NCBI GenBank assembly: GCA_910579465.1
Contig: CAJTUB010000010.1
Coordinates: 1-64,000, forward strand
DNA: 64,000 nucleotides
Direction of reading: 5' to 3'
Source: an uncultured Lachnospiraceae bacterium
Lineage (GTDB): Bacteria > Bacillota > Clostridia > Lachnospirales > Lachnospiraceae
Position numbers and translations under genes: made by a program. Positions 42,396-52,122 of this stretch are shown here, one piece after another. How positions within the stretch are numbered: position 1 is the stretch's first letter; the number at the start of each line of letters is the position of its first letter. The notes beneath the pieces were generated by a model. That model was given only the letters and a program-made list of their open reading frames with translations. It was not told the origin of the DNA and did no database searches.

Positions 42396-42920
42396 GTGAA
42401 ACAGAGGAATATAATTTTGATTGGCATGCCGGGCTCGGGGAAAAGTACGCTCGGCGTGCTTTTGGCGAAAGCAGTCAATTATCGTTTTCTGGATACTGAC
42501 CTTCTGATTCAGGAGAGGGAGGGGAAGCTTCTGCGGGAAATCATTGCAGAGAAGGGGCAGGAGGCATTTTTAAAGATTGAAGAGGAAGTAAACGCGGGAG
42601 TAAATGCAGAACGGACAGTGATTGCGCCAGGCGGAAGCGCGGTTTATTCAGAGCGTGCCATGCGGCATTTTGCAGAAATCGGGACGATAGTTTATCTGCA
42701 TGTCCCGCTGCAGGAGCTGGGAAAGAGACTTGGCGATTTGAAAAGACGCGGCGTGGTGTTAAAAGAAGGGCAGACCTTAGAAATGCTGTTTGAGGAACGC
42801 CGTCCGTATTACGAGCGTTATGCGGAGGTGACAGTGGATGTCGCGCAGGAAGATATTGGCGCGCTGTTAGCCGAGATTATGGAGAAGCTGGAGCGGCAGG
42901 AGGAAGAAAGAGGAAGATAA
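42396..42920 (+). CDS. aroK: shikimate kinase
   Basis: Phosphorylates shikimate at the 3-hydroxyl in aromatic amino-acid synthesis. 174 residues, the usual size. Walker A is GMPGSGKST; the substrate-binding DTD is FLDTDLLI; the GGG-type strand is APGGSAVYS; the lid Arg is in ERRPYYERYAE. The start is GTG 42396, with AGGAGG at the right distance. No other shikimate gene lies next to it. Confidence 0.93.
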   Translation: MKQRNIILIGMPGSGKSTLGVLLAKAVNYRFLDTDLLIQEREGKLLREIIAEKGQEAFLKIEEEVNAGVNAERTVIAPGGSAVYSERAMRHFAEIGTIVYLHVPLQELGKRLGDLKRRGVVLKEGQTLEMLFEERRPYYERYAEVTVDVAQEDIGALLAEIMEKLERQEEERGR

Positions 42921-42964
42921 TCATTCTACAGGTAGAGAAAAAATCTACTGTTTTAGAAAAGTGC

Positions 42965-42992
42965 TTTACAAAACGAAAGTTTGTGGTATAAT
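42965..42992 (+). promoter_or_regulatory. promoter of murA
   Basis: TTTACA (42965-42970), 16 bases, TATAAT (42987-42992), about 135 bases before the murA start. The leader between them shows no clear structure. Confidence 0.75.
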
Positions 42993-43126
42993 CAAACATA
43001 AGAAGGCAAAGTTATACAAAAATGGGATTGAAATTATATGCAGGTTTAACAAAAAATAGAAGTATTGTTATAAGAAAAATAAATAAAACGAGAATAGTAA
43101 GAATAGACCTAAATCTGAGGTGAGTT

Positions 43127-44428
43127 ATGGAACAATACATTATTAAGGGCGGAAAGCCGTTAGTCGGCGAAGTTACCATTGGCGGCGCGAAGAATGCGGC
43201 GCTTGGCGTACTGGCTGCAGCCGTTATGGCAGATGCGCCGGTAAGAATACATAATCTTCCGGATATCAGTGATATTGATATTTTATTAAACGGAATCGGA
43301 GCCCTGGGCGCCATCGTAGAGCGTCCGAATGTCCATGAGGCGCGTATTACCGGGGGCAGTATTACGACCTGTATCGCAAGCTATGATGATCTTAGAAAAA
43401 TCAGGGCGTCCTATTATCTGTGTGGCGCTTTATTAGGCAAATATAAAAGAGCCGAGGTACCGCTTCCGGGAGGCTGCAACATCGGGAGCAGACCAATCGA
43501 CCAGCATATCAAGGGCTTTGAGGCACTTGGCGCAAAGGTAGTTATTCAGCACGGTATGATTATTGCAGAAGCAGAGCGGTTAATCGGGACACATATTTAC
43601 TTTGACTGTTCCAGTGTCGGTGCTACAATTAACATGATGCTGGCGGCAAGCATGGCAGAGGGACAGACGGTTCTTGAGAATGCAGCGAAGGAGCCTCATG
43701 TAGTAGAGGTAGCGAATTTCCTGAACAGCATGGGGGCGAATATCAAAGGTGCCGGTACGGATATTATCCGTATTTCCGGTGTGGCTTCCCTGCATGGAAG
43801 TACCTATTCCATTATTCCGGACCAGATTGAGGCAGGGACCTTTATGCTGGCAGCAGCCGCAACAAAGGGTGATGTCCTGATTAAGAATGTAATTCCGAAG
43901 CATCTGGAGGCAATTACGGCAAAGCTTGTCGAAATCGGCGCAGAGGTAGAGGAGTTTGATGATGCGGTTCGTGTCGTAGCATCAAAGCGTCTGGTTCACA
44001 CAAATATTAAGACACTTCCATATCCGGGCTTTCCGACAGATATGCAGCAGGTTATGGCGACCCTGCTTTCGGTTGCAGAGGGAACCAGTATTGTAACAGA
44101 GACAATATTTGAAAACCGCTTTATGTATGTGGATGAGCTGACCCGTATGGGCGCTTCCATCCGTGTGGTAGAAGGAAACAGCGCAGTAGTCGAAGGCGTA
44201 GAAAAGCTGACAGGTGCGACTGTGCGGGCATTGGATTTGCGCTGTGGCGCGGCTCTGGTGGTAGCTGGTCTGATGGCAGACGGTTATACGACGGTAGAGC
44301 ATATCGAATATGTCGACCGCGGATATGAAAAGTTTGCGCAGAAGATGTGCGAGCTCGGCGCTTCCATGGAGAAGATTGATTCCGAAGATGCCAGGGCGCT
44401 TCAGAAGTTTAAGCTGCGGGTTGGTTGA
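43127..44428 (+). CDS. murA: UDP-N-acetylglucosamine 1-carboxyvinyltransferase
   Basis: First committed step of peptidoglycan synthesis: transfers enolpyruvate from PEP to UDP-GlcNAc. 433 residues, full length. The start GGKPLVGEVTIGGAKNAAL and the fosfomycin-sensitive active-site Cys in PLPGGCNIGSRPID are present; PYPGFPTDMQ, ENRFMYVDELTRMG and DLRCGAALVVAGL complete the family pattern. Because the Cys is retained, the enzyme should be fosfomycin-sensitive. The start ATG 43127 has GAGGTGAG. A terminator follows at 44457-44495. Confidence 0.97.
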   Translation: MEQYIIKGGKPLVGEVTIGGAKNAALGVLAAAVMADAPVRIHNLPDISDIDILLNGIGALGAIVERPNVHEARITGGSITTCIASYDDLRKIRASYYLCGALLGKYKRAEVPLPGGCNIGSRPIDQHIKGFEALGAKVVIQHGMIIAEAERLIGTHIYFDCSSVGATINMMLAASMAEGQTVLENAAKEPHVVEVANFLNSMGANIKGAGTDIIRISGVASLHGSTYSIIPDQIEAGTFMLAAAATKGDVLIKNVIPKHLEAITAKLVEIGAEVEEFDDAVRVVASKRLVHTNIKTLPYPGFPTDMQQVMATLLSVAEGTSIVTETIFENRFMYVDELTRMGASIRVVEGNSAVVEGVEKLTGATVRALDLRCGAALVVAGLMADGYTTVEHIEYVDRGYEKFAQKMCELGASMEKIDSEDARALQKFKLRVG

Positions 44429-44456
44429 GGCTGGCGCGGTCAATAGAGAAAACAGC

Positions 44457-44495
44457 AAGGTGCTGGCCTTAAAAAAGGGCAGCGCCTTATTTTTA
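44457..44495 (+). terminator. terminator of murA
   Basis: AAGGTGCTGGCC (44457-44468) pairs with GGGCAGCGCCTT (44477-44488) with one G-U and one mismatch, followed by ATTTTTA. Confidence 0.75.
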
Positions 44496-44518
44496 CTCTG
44501 GAAATGCCTTGACACGTC

Positions 44519-44646
44519 AGTGTGTTAAAGAGAATTTCTATAAAGCAAAAGGGGCTTTTCAGGGATACATACACTTTTTATAGGCAAAACGGGGTATACT
44601 ATTTTTTACTTCACAGGAAATACCGTGTTATATGAGTGTGTTAAAG
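44519..44646 (+). repeat. 12-bp direct repeat in the copA leader
   Basis: AGTGTGTTAAAG occurs at 44519-44530 and 44635-44646, 116 bases apart, bracketing the -10-like TATACT at 44595-44600. Each copy is followed within a few bases by ATTTC. It may be a regulator site; no CopY or CsoR consensus was recognised. Confidence 0.4.
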
Positions 44647-44679
44647 TATTTCGGTAATCGGCAGACAGGAGGAATCGTT

Positions 44680-47028
44680 ATGAAAAAGGAAGTTTATAAG
44701 GTCGAGGGAATGACCTGCGCTGCCTGCAGTGCTGCAGTAGAACGGGTGACAAGAAGGCTTCCGGGAATGAAAGAGGCAAGCGTAAATCTGGTGGCGGCAA
44801 GGCTTACGGTGATTTATGATGAAACACAGACCGCGTCCGGGGATATTATTGCAAAGGTGGAGAAGGCAGGTTTCGGGATTGCGCCGTATGTGGACAGTGC
44901 AAAACGGCGCGAGGAAGAAGCGCAGAAGGAAGTAAAGGAGCTCGCGGCAGAAAAGCGGCGTCTGATTATTGCGGCAGTGTTTGCGGTACCGCTTCTGTAT
45001 CTGGCAATGGGACATATGCTGCCGAAGCCGCTCCCGCTTCCGGCGTTTCTGTCACCGGCAGAGGCTCCGTTTGCGTTTGCCCTGGTGCAGCTGCTTCTGA
45101 CGCTTCCGGTGCTCTACTGTGGCAGAAACTTTTTCATTGTAGGCTATAAGGCCCTTTTTTCCGGAAATCCGAATATGGATACCCTGGTGGCAGTCGGTAC
45201 GACGGCAGCATTTCTCTACAGTCTCGTGCAGACGGTAATTGTGCGGGTGGATGCCATGGCGGTACATCATCTGTATTATGAGTCCGCAGCGGTAGTCATT
45301 ACATTGATTATGCTCGGAAAGTATATGGAGCGCCGGAGCAAGGGAAAGACCTCTAAGGCAATTACAAAGCTTCTTGCGCTTGCGCCGAAGAAGGCAATCC
45401 TGCTGACTGAGGAAGGAGAAAAGGAGATTGCGTCGGAGTTACTCTGTATCGGGGATAAGGTCATTGTACGGCCGGGAAGCGCAGTACCGGCGGACGGTAT
45501 CGTGACTGCCGGAAGCAGTGCCGTAGACGAGTCCATGCTGACGGGAGAAAGCATCCCTGTGGAAAAGACGGAGGGCAGCAGCGTCATCGGCGGCTCGGTG
45601 AATTATAACGGAATGCTGACGGTCGAGGTAACACGTACCGGGGAAGAAACTACACTGGCAGGGATTGTCCGGCTGATGGAGGAGGCGCAGGAGAAGAAGG
45701 CGCCGATTGCAAGAATGGCGGATATCGTGTCAGGCTATTTTGTTCCGGCAGTTATGGTAATTGCGCTTGTGGCAGGGCTTGTATGGCTGCTTCTTATGAA
45801 GGACTTTTCATTTGCGCTGCGGATTTTCGTATCGGTGCTTGTGATTGCGTGTCCGTGCGCTCTCGGGCTTGCAACGCCGACGGCGATTATGGTTGGAACC
45901 GGGCTTGGTGCTTCCCACGGAATTTTAATTAAAAGCGGGGAAGCACTGGAGGCGGTCAGCCGTGTCAGTACAGTAATTCTTGATAAGACGGGAACGATTA
46001 CCGAAGGAAAGCCAAGAGCTGCCTCTCTTGCGGTCTGTGGAAAGGACACGGAGAAAAGGGACTTTTCCGCCGGGGAGCTTCCGGCAGGAAGTGAGGAGGA
46101 ACGGCTGCTGCGTCTTGCGGCTGCCGCAGAAAGCTTCAGCGAGCATCCGCTTGCGCGTGCGGTGCGGGAAGCAGCGGCGGAGGTATTTCCGGAAGAAGAG
46201 TTCCGGAGTATTTCTGCGGACACAACGGACTTCCGGAGTGCAACCGGCATGGGCGTATATGCGTGTTACCGGGGAACGCCGGTGTATGTCGGGAGCCTGC
46301 ATTATCTGAAGGAATGCGGAATCGACGTGACGGAAGCAGAGCCGTTAGCAGAGAAGTTTGCGGAAGCAGGGCAGACGGTGCTTGCAGTAGCGGCGGGAAC
46401 GGAAACGGCACAGAAGGAAGCGGAGACAGGAGAGGGTATACAGGCTGAGGTCATAGGTATTCTCGGTATCTCTGACCGCATCAAGGAAACCAGCGCCGAA
46501 GCCATTGCTACACTGCGCCGGATGGGCGTCCATGTGTGCATGCTGACCGGCGACAACAAACGGGCGGCAGAGGCAATCGGCAGACAGGCAGGCGTGGATG
46601 AAATCATTGCAGAGGTGCTGCCGGAGGATAAAGCAAAGGTAGTAGCCGGGCGTAAGGAGGCAGGCGAACGGGTTATGATGGTAGGCGACGGTATCAACGA
46701 CGCACCGGCTCTTGCGGCGGCAGACTGCGGCGCCGCAATCGGCAGCGGAAGCGATATTGCCATCGAATCGGCATCGATTGTCCTTGTAAAATCCGACCTG
46801 CGGGACGTAGCGCGCGCGATTCGCCTCGGGCGGCTGACGATACGCAATATCAAGCAGAATCTGTTCTGGGCATTCTTTTATAACAGTATCGGGATTCCGG
46901 TTGCAGCGGGGCTGCTTTATCCGTTCAACGGGCTTTTGTTAAACCCGATGTTAGGCGGCTTTGCGATGTCGTTAAGCTCCGTCTTTGTAGTAGGAAATGC
47001 ACTGCGCCTGCGGACGAAAAAGCTGTAA
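44680..47028 (+). CDS. copA: copper-translocating P1B-type ATPase
   Basis: Exports monovalent copper from the cytoplasm, 782 residues. N-terminal metal-binding domain with GMTCAACS; about eight membrane helices; the intramembrane CPC motif in ACPCALGLATPTA; phosphorylation Asp in DKTGTITEGKP; ATP-domain SEHPLA; hinge GDGINDAPAL; and late helix motif YNSIGIPVAAG. One metal-binding domain, as in many Firmicutes. ATG 44680 with AGGAGG is the start; a frame to 44632 would place that site inside the gene. The copper chaperone follows 107 bases later. Confidence 0.96.
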   Translation: MKKEVYKVEGMTCAACSAAVERVTRRLPGMKEASVNLVAARLTVIYDETQTASGDIIAKVEKAGFGIAPYVDSAKRREEEAQKEVKELAAEKRRLIIAAVFAVPLLYLAMGHMLPKPLPLPAFLSPAEAPFAFALVQLLLTLPVLYCGRNFFIVGYKALFSGNPNMDTLVAVGTTAAFLYSLVQTVIVRVDAMAVHHLYYESAAVVITLIMLGKYMERRSKGKTSKAITKLLALAPKKAILLTEEGEKEIASELLCIGDKVIVRPGSAVPADGIVTAGSSAVDESMLTGESIPVEKTEGSSVIGGSVNYNGMLTVEVTRTGEETTLAGIVRLMEEAQEKKAPIARMADIVSGYFVPAVMVIALVAGLVWLLLMKDFSFALRIFVSVLVIACPCALGLATPTAIMVGTGLGASHGILIKSGEALEAVSRVSTVILDKTGTITEGKPRAASLAVCGKDTEKRDFSAGELPAGSEEERLLRLAAAAESFSEHPLARAVREAAAEVFPEEEFRSISADTTDFRSATGMGVYACYRGTPVYVGSLHYLKECGIDVTEAEPLAEKFAEAGQTVLAVAAGTETAQKEAETGEGIQAEVIGILGISDRIKETSAEAIATLRRMGVHVCMLTGDNKRAAEAIGRQAGVDEIIAEVLPEDKAKVVAGRKEAGERVMMVGDGINDAPALAAADCGAAIGSGSDIAIESASIVLVKSDLRDVARAIRLGRLTIRNIKQNLFWAFFYNSIGIPVAAGLLYPFNGLLLNPMLGGFAMSLSSVFVVGNALRLRTKKL

Positions 47029-47134
47029 AATCCGAAAGGAAAGGGCTTTTACGTAAAAAACCAGGATGGGAAGTCCTTACTGGCGGTAAGGGTTATTAAC
47101 CATAAATATATTGAGCAGAAAGGAAGAAAACGAA

Positions 47135-47329
47135 ATGACAACACTAAATATCGAAGGAATGCGCTGCGATGCCTGCGTGGCAAGAATCGAAAAGGCACTG
47201 GGAGCAGCGGGTATCACACACAAGGTAGACCTGAACACAAAAACCGTAGAGGTAGAGGGTGATGATGCGGTAATAGCTAAGGCAATGGAAGAAATTGAGG
47301 ATCTTGGTTTTGGCGTGGGAAAGGCTTGA
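47135..47329 (+). CDS. copZ: copper chaperone (heavy-metal-associated domain)
   Basis: A 64-residue ferredoxin-like metal carrier with the binding motif GMRCDACVARIEKAL. Such proteins shuttle copper to CopA. The start is ATG 47135 with AAAGGAAG; the frame extends to 47111 without need. The gap between copA and copZ includes a short CCTTAC/GTAAGG hairpin. The two genes are likely one operon. Confidence 0.92.
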   Translation: MTTLNIEGMRCDACVARIEKALGAAGITHKVDLNTKTVEVEGDDAVIAKAMEEIEDLGFGVGKA

Positions 47330-47349
47330 CGCCGGGGCATTACGAACTT

Positions 47350-47402
47350 CTCTTACAAGCGGTAGGATCCTGTCCGCAGGAAAGATGTACCGCTTGTAAG
47401 AG
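47350..47402. terminator. 15-bp perfect inverted repeat between convergent genes
   Basis: CTCTTACAAGCGGTA (47350-47364) and TACCGCTTGTAAGAG (47388-47402) are exact complements around a 23-base loop that can form its own CCTG/CAGG stem. It separates copZ from the convergent mtnN gene. Neither side has a T-run, so it may act by RNA structure or with Rho. Confidence 0.6.
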
Positions 47403-47419
47403 GTACAGCATAGAAGCTC

Positions 47420-48130
47420 TTACGGCTGTGCTGCCAGCTTTTTTGCCAGACCGCAGACCAGATTTACCGTATGGCGGATTGCCTTTGCCTCAAAGACCGG
47501 GTAATCCTCGCTGGCAGAATCATCCGCCTTGTCGGAGATGGCGCGGATAATCAGGAATGGAACGCCGTTGTTATGGGCAGTCTGCGCAATCGCAGCTCCC
47601 TCCATTTCGGTGCATATGCCGGAAAAGGCGGAGACCAGCCATTCTTTCTTTTCCTTTGCCGCAATAAACTGGTCGCCGGTTAAAATGCGTCCTGTATGTA
47701 CGGCAATCTCCGGATTTACTTCATAGCAGACCGAAGCGGCAAGCGCACGCAGGAACTCGTCTGCTGCGAACGCGGAGGTATCCATCCGCGGAATTACGCC
47801 GACGTCATAGCCAAAGGCCGTGGCGTCCATATCGTGCTGTACGGCATCCGTAGAAAGTACAATATCGCCGATGTTAATCTGAGCATTCAGGGAACCGGCG
47901 ATTCCGGTATTGATAATACAGTCTGTCCCGAAGCGGTCGATTAACTGCTGGGCGCAGATGGCGGCATTTACCTTGCCGATGCCGGAGCGTACAACCACAA
48001 CCGGCAGCCCCATCAGCTCTCCCTCATAAAATGTCAGAGATGCCTGTTCGGTTACGCGGGCGTCTTTCATGTTTTCCTTTAAGCGCGCAACTTCTTCGTC
48101 CATTGCGCCGATAATCCCGAGTTTTTTCAT
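47420..48130 (-). CDS. mtnN: 5'-methylthioadenosine/S-adenosylhomocysteine nucleosidase
   Basis: Cleaves the glycosidic bond of methylthioadenosine and S-adenosylhomocysteine, feeding methionine salvage and the activated methyl cycle. 236 residues. IGIIGAMDEEV-type start (KKLGIIGAMDEE), VVRSGIGKVNAAI, INTGIAGSL, GDQFIA, the substrate-binding EMEGAAIAQ and RAISDKAD with the catalytic Asp. The ATG at 48130 (GGGAGGAA ribosome binding site) is used; a frame to 48196 is not supported. Confidence 0.97.
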   Translation of the reverse strand: MKKLGIIGAMDEEVARLKENMKDARVTEQASLTFYEGELMGLPVVVVRSGIGKVNAAICAQQLIDRFGTDCIINTGIAGSLNAQINIGDIVLSTDAVQHDMDATAFGYDVGVIPRMDTSAFAADEFLRALAASVCYEVNPEIAVHTGRILTGDQFIAAKEKKEWLVSAFSGICTEMEGAAIAQTAHNNGVPFLIIRAISDKADDSASEDYPVFEAKAIRHTVNLVCGLAKKLAAQP

Positions 48131-48309
48131 GGCATATTCCCTCCTCTGCCTTTTAATGATATTAACTAGTTTAGCATAAAGAGGGGAAAAGTACAAGGGC
48201 TCTTCCGGCGAAGCCCGGAGTATTTTTTAGGTTTCATTTCAGGTCGGGATAGCAGAAGCTGTTAAAGCACCCAGCTGCGGTTCCATGGGGAAGCGTCCGG
48301 GAGAGATTC

Positions 48310-51300
48310 TCAGCTATCATTCGAAACCGCCCAGTTGTTATCAAGCGGCGGATGCTCCCCGCCCTTATTCAGATAAATCCGGTCTATCTGAAGTCCTGTA
48401 TCGCATGCATATATCGAAAAGGTATGTTCTCCCGCGGAGAAATGTATCCTGCCTGTCAGACACCAGAAATACAGATGCAATGTTGCATAATGGCATAACT
48501 GACCGTTATTATACTGCATGCTCTGCGGAAGCACTTCTCCGTCAACCGCGAAATAACAGCTGTCCGACATATGGTTCTCATATAATATAAGGAGCCATAC
48601 GTTATATTCGCCTTCCTCCGAAATATGGATACGGTAATGCATTCCCGGAGCATCCTTTGCGTTTTTCCACATATAAGGCTTACCGGGCACCTGCATTGCA
48701 AGACCGCGGCCTCCGTCGGTCAGCGCGTGCACATGTCTCCAATATATTTTACCTGTCGCGTCAGGCGTAAGATATGCGTCTGCATTCCCTGCAAGCGCAT
48801 ATTCCGCCTCTATGGCAATCTTCCCGTCCTTTTCGGCAAAGACACCATTGCCAAACAGAAGTGTTATATCCTCTGTAGTTCCAGTCTTGTAATAGCTGTC
48901 ATACCGTCCGTTTTCCACATAGGGCTGTGCAACGAGGTCGTTTTTCATATAAATCCGGTTATGCTTCCAGAATTCCTGATCAGCATATACCATAGCAGGC
49001 AACAGTTCCGTGTCGTCCTCGCAATAGAGTCCGGCCCGGATGTCATCAAGCGTTTCCCAGCATACCTCTGGTTCATCTGCCATAGAAGGTGCCGAAACAG
49101 CCCCATAGTAGGTTTCGCGCTTTTTCTGCGTGTATATTACAAGCTTATCGAGCGTTACATAATTATCAATCATATACACTTTCATGGTATGCCTGCCTGC
49201 GGACAGATACGGGAGCCTGGTATATAATTTCTCACCGTTATTCATAACGCTGCCATGCCAGTTTCCGCGCCATTCGTCGTTTGTCTCCGATTCTATGATA
49301 AATGGCTCAAAGTCGTCAATCCCTATGCCAAACCTGACTCTGCCCGCGGAGTCAAGCGTAAGGAACCTTGTGATTTCAAGCTCAAATTTCCCTTCGCTGA
49401 AAAGTGAAAATTCGTACATGATAGAAGGGTTATCGGTAAGAGAGGTATCACTGAGCGGACAAAGCATAGGATTGTATGCCATAATCACGCTGCCGCCTTC
49501 CCGCCCCATACCATACACCTTATACCAGCCAGCTTTTTCAAGCGGCGGTAAATATACGGGTGCGCCGCAGCATTCGTTATAGGTCTCCGCGGGAATACAT
49601 ACCGCCCCGTCGGCTTCCATATGGGACAGGAGGCATTCGCCGTCCGTACACCCGGCTTCCGCTCTGACCTTTAGATGGATTTCCTGTTCTTTTTCAAGGA
49701 GGCGGATTGTTAATCCAGCCTCCTTCCCTGTGTATGCTGTTTCATCGTTAATACTTATATAAATGCGTTTCTCTTCCTTAATTTTTCCTGCTTCCTCCGA
49801 TAGAGTAAGCCATACCGGTGTCCCTGTTATTTCAAACGAAAGGGCAGATGCAGATGTATTGCCGAGTTCAAACCATTTCTGACGGGTGCCCCCGCTGTAA
49901 AATACAATAGTTCCTTCCTTTGAGGTTTCACTCCCGTCCCACAGAACCGCCTTTACATCAAGTGTTCTTCTTTTAATTGAAGGTCTGCATACGGGATAAA
50001 AGCATATCCCCGGCGGCGGAAAAGAATCGGGAGTCAGAATGTTTTCCCACTTCCCATCCTGCATATGCACATTGTAGTATCGTAGCATCTTTTTTAAATA
50101 CTGTGTCATTTTGCGTGAATATTCCGTGTAAAGGTCCGCAGCCATATCGTTTCCCCTGTCATAAGAAAGAACGCTACGGTCGGCATAATAAAAGGCATGG
50201 TTCACATAATAGGAGGAATGCACCTTAAACAAAAACATCTGGAAAAACGCATCCTTTTCATTATCAGGAAGACAGGTATAGATTTCATTGGCGCGCGCAA
50301 ATACCCTTTCGAGCCTGCACAGACGTGCCCCGGCTTCGTCTCCGTAGCCTGCCTGCATAAATACCATAGGCTGCATATGCTCTATTTTCCTCACATTTGT
50401 CAGATGCGCGTATTCCTCATATAAATCTGCAAGCTCTTCGCCATATCCGCCCGAAAAATAAGAATCAAACCACTGTGCGGTATAGGCGTGGATATCACAG
50501 GTCACAGGCGTATCCTTGCCCGCGTTCCATGCATAGGTGAGAAACGCCTCCATATCCATTTCAAGCGGCTTAAGCGCGCCTACATTTAGGACCCACATCT
50601 TCCGTATACCGTTTGCATACGCCTTTCTAAGCTCATTTGTCGTATGCGAAAGCGGCATCGTATTAAAGAAAAGATAGCTCATATCGGTAGTTCCCCAATA
50701 GGAGGCATGAAAATACAATCCATGCCCGCCTGCTCTTTTTCTTTCCTTTTCATCCGGATAACGCCGGATATGCCCGAAATTATCATTTACCCATATAAGG
50801 GTGACGTCTTCAGGGATAGTAAGACCTGCGTTATAGAGCTCAAGAACCTCCTTGTATGGAATAAATGACTGCAAGGCACACGAAGCTGATGAAAGGCCGC
50901 ATTCCGTTTTGATGAGCTGCCTCTGGTCGTCCATGATTGTTTCTAAAAGCCTGATTTTTGCCGAAAGCTTTTCTTCCTCTGTAAGTGCGGCGTCCTCATT
51001 TATCATCCTTGTGGAAAACCCGTAATCGTGAACGCCTCTCATACCGATGGTATAACAGACCTCGTAATCCTTATTCATTTCTACGCTTTCGCGCCAGTAT
51101 TCCCTGATGACTTCCCTGTTCTTACCAGGTATCGAATAATCATAATAGACCGCTTGGTGTTCTTTATCGTCAGAGGTTTTTAATTTCCCGGAATGAACGG
51201 CGTTGTAATCGCTTTTGTAGCCTTTCTTTGCAAGCCAGGGCGTCCATTCGTTCTGGTTGCTCCGCATAAGCATATCACAGTGGGATGTGCCGATGACGAT

Positions 51301-51957
51301 TCCCATTTCATTGGCAAGCCATGCGCTTTTTGGATTTTCCTGAAAATAATTGACGTGCATGGCAGGCCACAGATAATTTCCCTTAAGCCGGAGTAGCAGT
51401 TCATATATTTTTTCATACAGTTCAGGACCTATCGTGCCGTCGCCTGTATGCTTTGCTGCCCATTCTTCCAGCTCTTCCTCGTCATTTAAAAAGATACCTC
51501 TGTACTGGACCGAAGGATAGTCGGCTCTGAAAAATCTGTCCGGAATTATAATGCGGGCGTTCTTCTTTACAGGCACATCGGCAAAGAAATACCAGGGCGA
51601 CACGCCGAAATAAGCTGACATTTCATAGATTCCATAGACTGTACCACGCTTATCGGCTCCGTTTATATAAAGAGTTCCTCCAAACTCCTTAATAACGTAG
51701 CCTTCCCATGCTTCAAGAATCTCTTCTTCCTCTGGAGACGTACCGCAGTAGTCAAATTTCCTGACATTTTTTGTCGCGGCCAGAATATCAATTCCTTTGA
51801 TACTTTCTTCTTTGCAAAGCTCAATAAGCTGCACATCTGCGTCCGTAATTTTTATCAGGTCGTTTTTCAGATTATTAAGGGCAATTTTTACTGCGGACGT
51901 TTCATCGCTGTAATACCCGATACGGATTGTGTCTTCAAGTATCATTTGAGGTTTCAT
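48310..51957 (-). CDS. GH115 xylan alpha-glucuronidase
   Basis: Removes (4-O-methyl-)glucuronic acid from xylan. 1215 residues. The N-terminal alpha/beta domain carries GGTLYINGADKRGTVYGIYEMSAYFGVSPWY; the barrel has QYRGIFLNDEEE, NYLWPAMHVNYF, GTSHCDMLMRSNQNEW, IWVNDNFGHIRRYP and YWGTTDMSYLFFNTMPLSHT, all GH115 features. The C-terminal ~450 residues hold an Ig-like stretch and a five-stranded beta part that is probably carbohydrate-binding (IAIEAEYALAGNADAY). No signal peptide is visible, so it acts inside the cell on imported oligosaccharides. The start ATG 51957 has AAGGAGG. The AraC-type gene 52123-52962 diverges from it. Confidence 0.93.
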   Translation of the reverse strand: MKPQMILEDTIRIGYYSDETSAVKIALNNLKNDLIKITDADVQLIELCKEESIKGIDILAATKNVRKFDYCGTSPEEEEILEAWEGYVIKEFGGTLYINGADKRGTVYGIYEMSAYFGVSPWYFFADVPVKKNARIIIPDRFFRADYPSVQYRGIFLNDEEELEEWAAKHTGDGTIGPELYEKIYELLLRLKGNYLWPAMHVNYFQENPKSAWLANEMGIVIGTSHCDMLMRSNQNEWTPWLAKKGYKSDYNAVHSGKLKTSDDKEHQAVYYDYSIPGKNREVIREYWRESVEMNKDYEVCYTIGMRGVHDYGFSTRMINEDAALTEEEKLSAKIRLLETIMDDQRQLIKTECGLSSASCALQSFIPYKEVLELYNAGLTIPEDVTLIWVNDNFGHIRRYPDEKERKRAGGHGLYFHASYWGTTDMSYLFFNTMPLSHTTNELRKAYANGIRKMWVLNVGALKPLEMDMEAFLTYAWNAGKDTPVTCDIHAYTAQWFDSYFSGGYGEELADLYEEYAHLTNVRKIEHMQPMVFMQAGYGDEAGARLCRLERVFARANEIYTCLPDNEKDAFFQMFLFKVHSSYYVNHAFYYADRSVLSYDRGNDMAADLYTEYSRKMTQYLKKMLRYYNVHMQDGKWENILTPDSFPPPGICFYPVCRPSIKRRTLDVKAVLWDGSETSKEGTIVFYSGGTRQKWFELGNTSASALSFEITGTPVWLTLSEEAGKIKEEKRIYISINDETAYTGKEAGLTIRLLEKEQEIHLKVRAEAGCTDGECLLSHMEADGAVCIPAETYNECCGAPVYLPPLEKAGWYKVYGMGREGGSVIMAYNPMLCPLSDTSLTDNPSIMYEFSLFSEGKFELEITRFLTLDSAGRVRFGIGIDDFEPFIIESETNDEWRGNWHGSVMNNGEKLYTRLPYLSAGRHTMKVYMIDNYVTLDKLVIYTQKKRETYYGAVSAPSMADEPEVCWETLDDIRAGLYCEDDTELLPAMVYADQEFWKHNRIYMKNDLVAQPYVENGRYDSYYKTGTTEDITLLFGNGVFAEKDGKIAIEAEYALAGNADAYLTPDATGKIYWRHVHALTDGGRGLAMQVPGKPYMWKNAKDAPGMHYRIHISEEGEYNVWLLILYENHMSDSCYFAVDGEVLPQSMQYNNGQLCHYATLHLYFWCLTGRIHFSAGEHTFSIYACDTGLQIDRIYLNKGGEHPPLDNNWAVSNDS

Positions 51958-52122
51958 GCCAACCCTCCTTATGTTTTATTCCAATATTGTTAAATCAATT
52001 GCATATCACTTCTATTACATTACTATAATAGCATCTGCTATCGCATATTTCTATGCTTTTTTATCCAATAATATTGCGTTTTCAGTTATTGCGTGCTATA
52101 CTTTCCTGCGGAGGGGATTATT

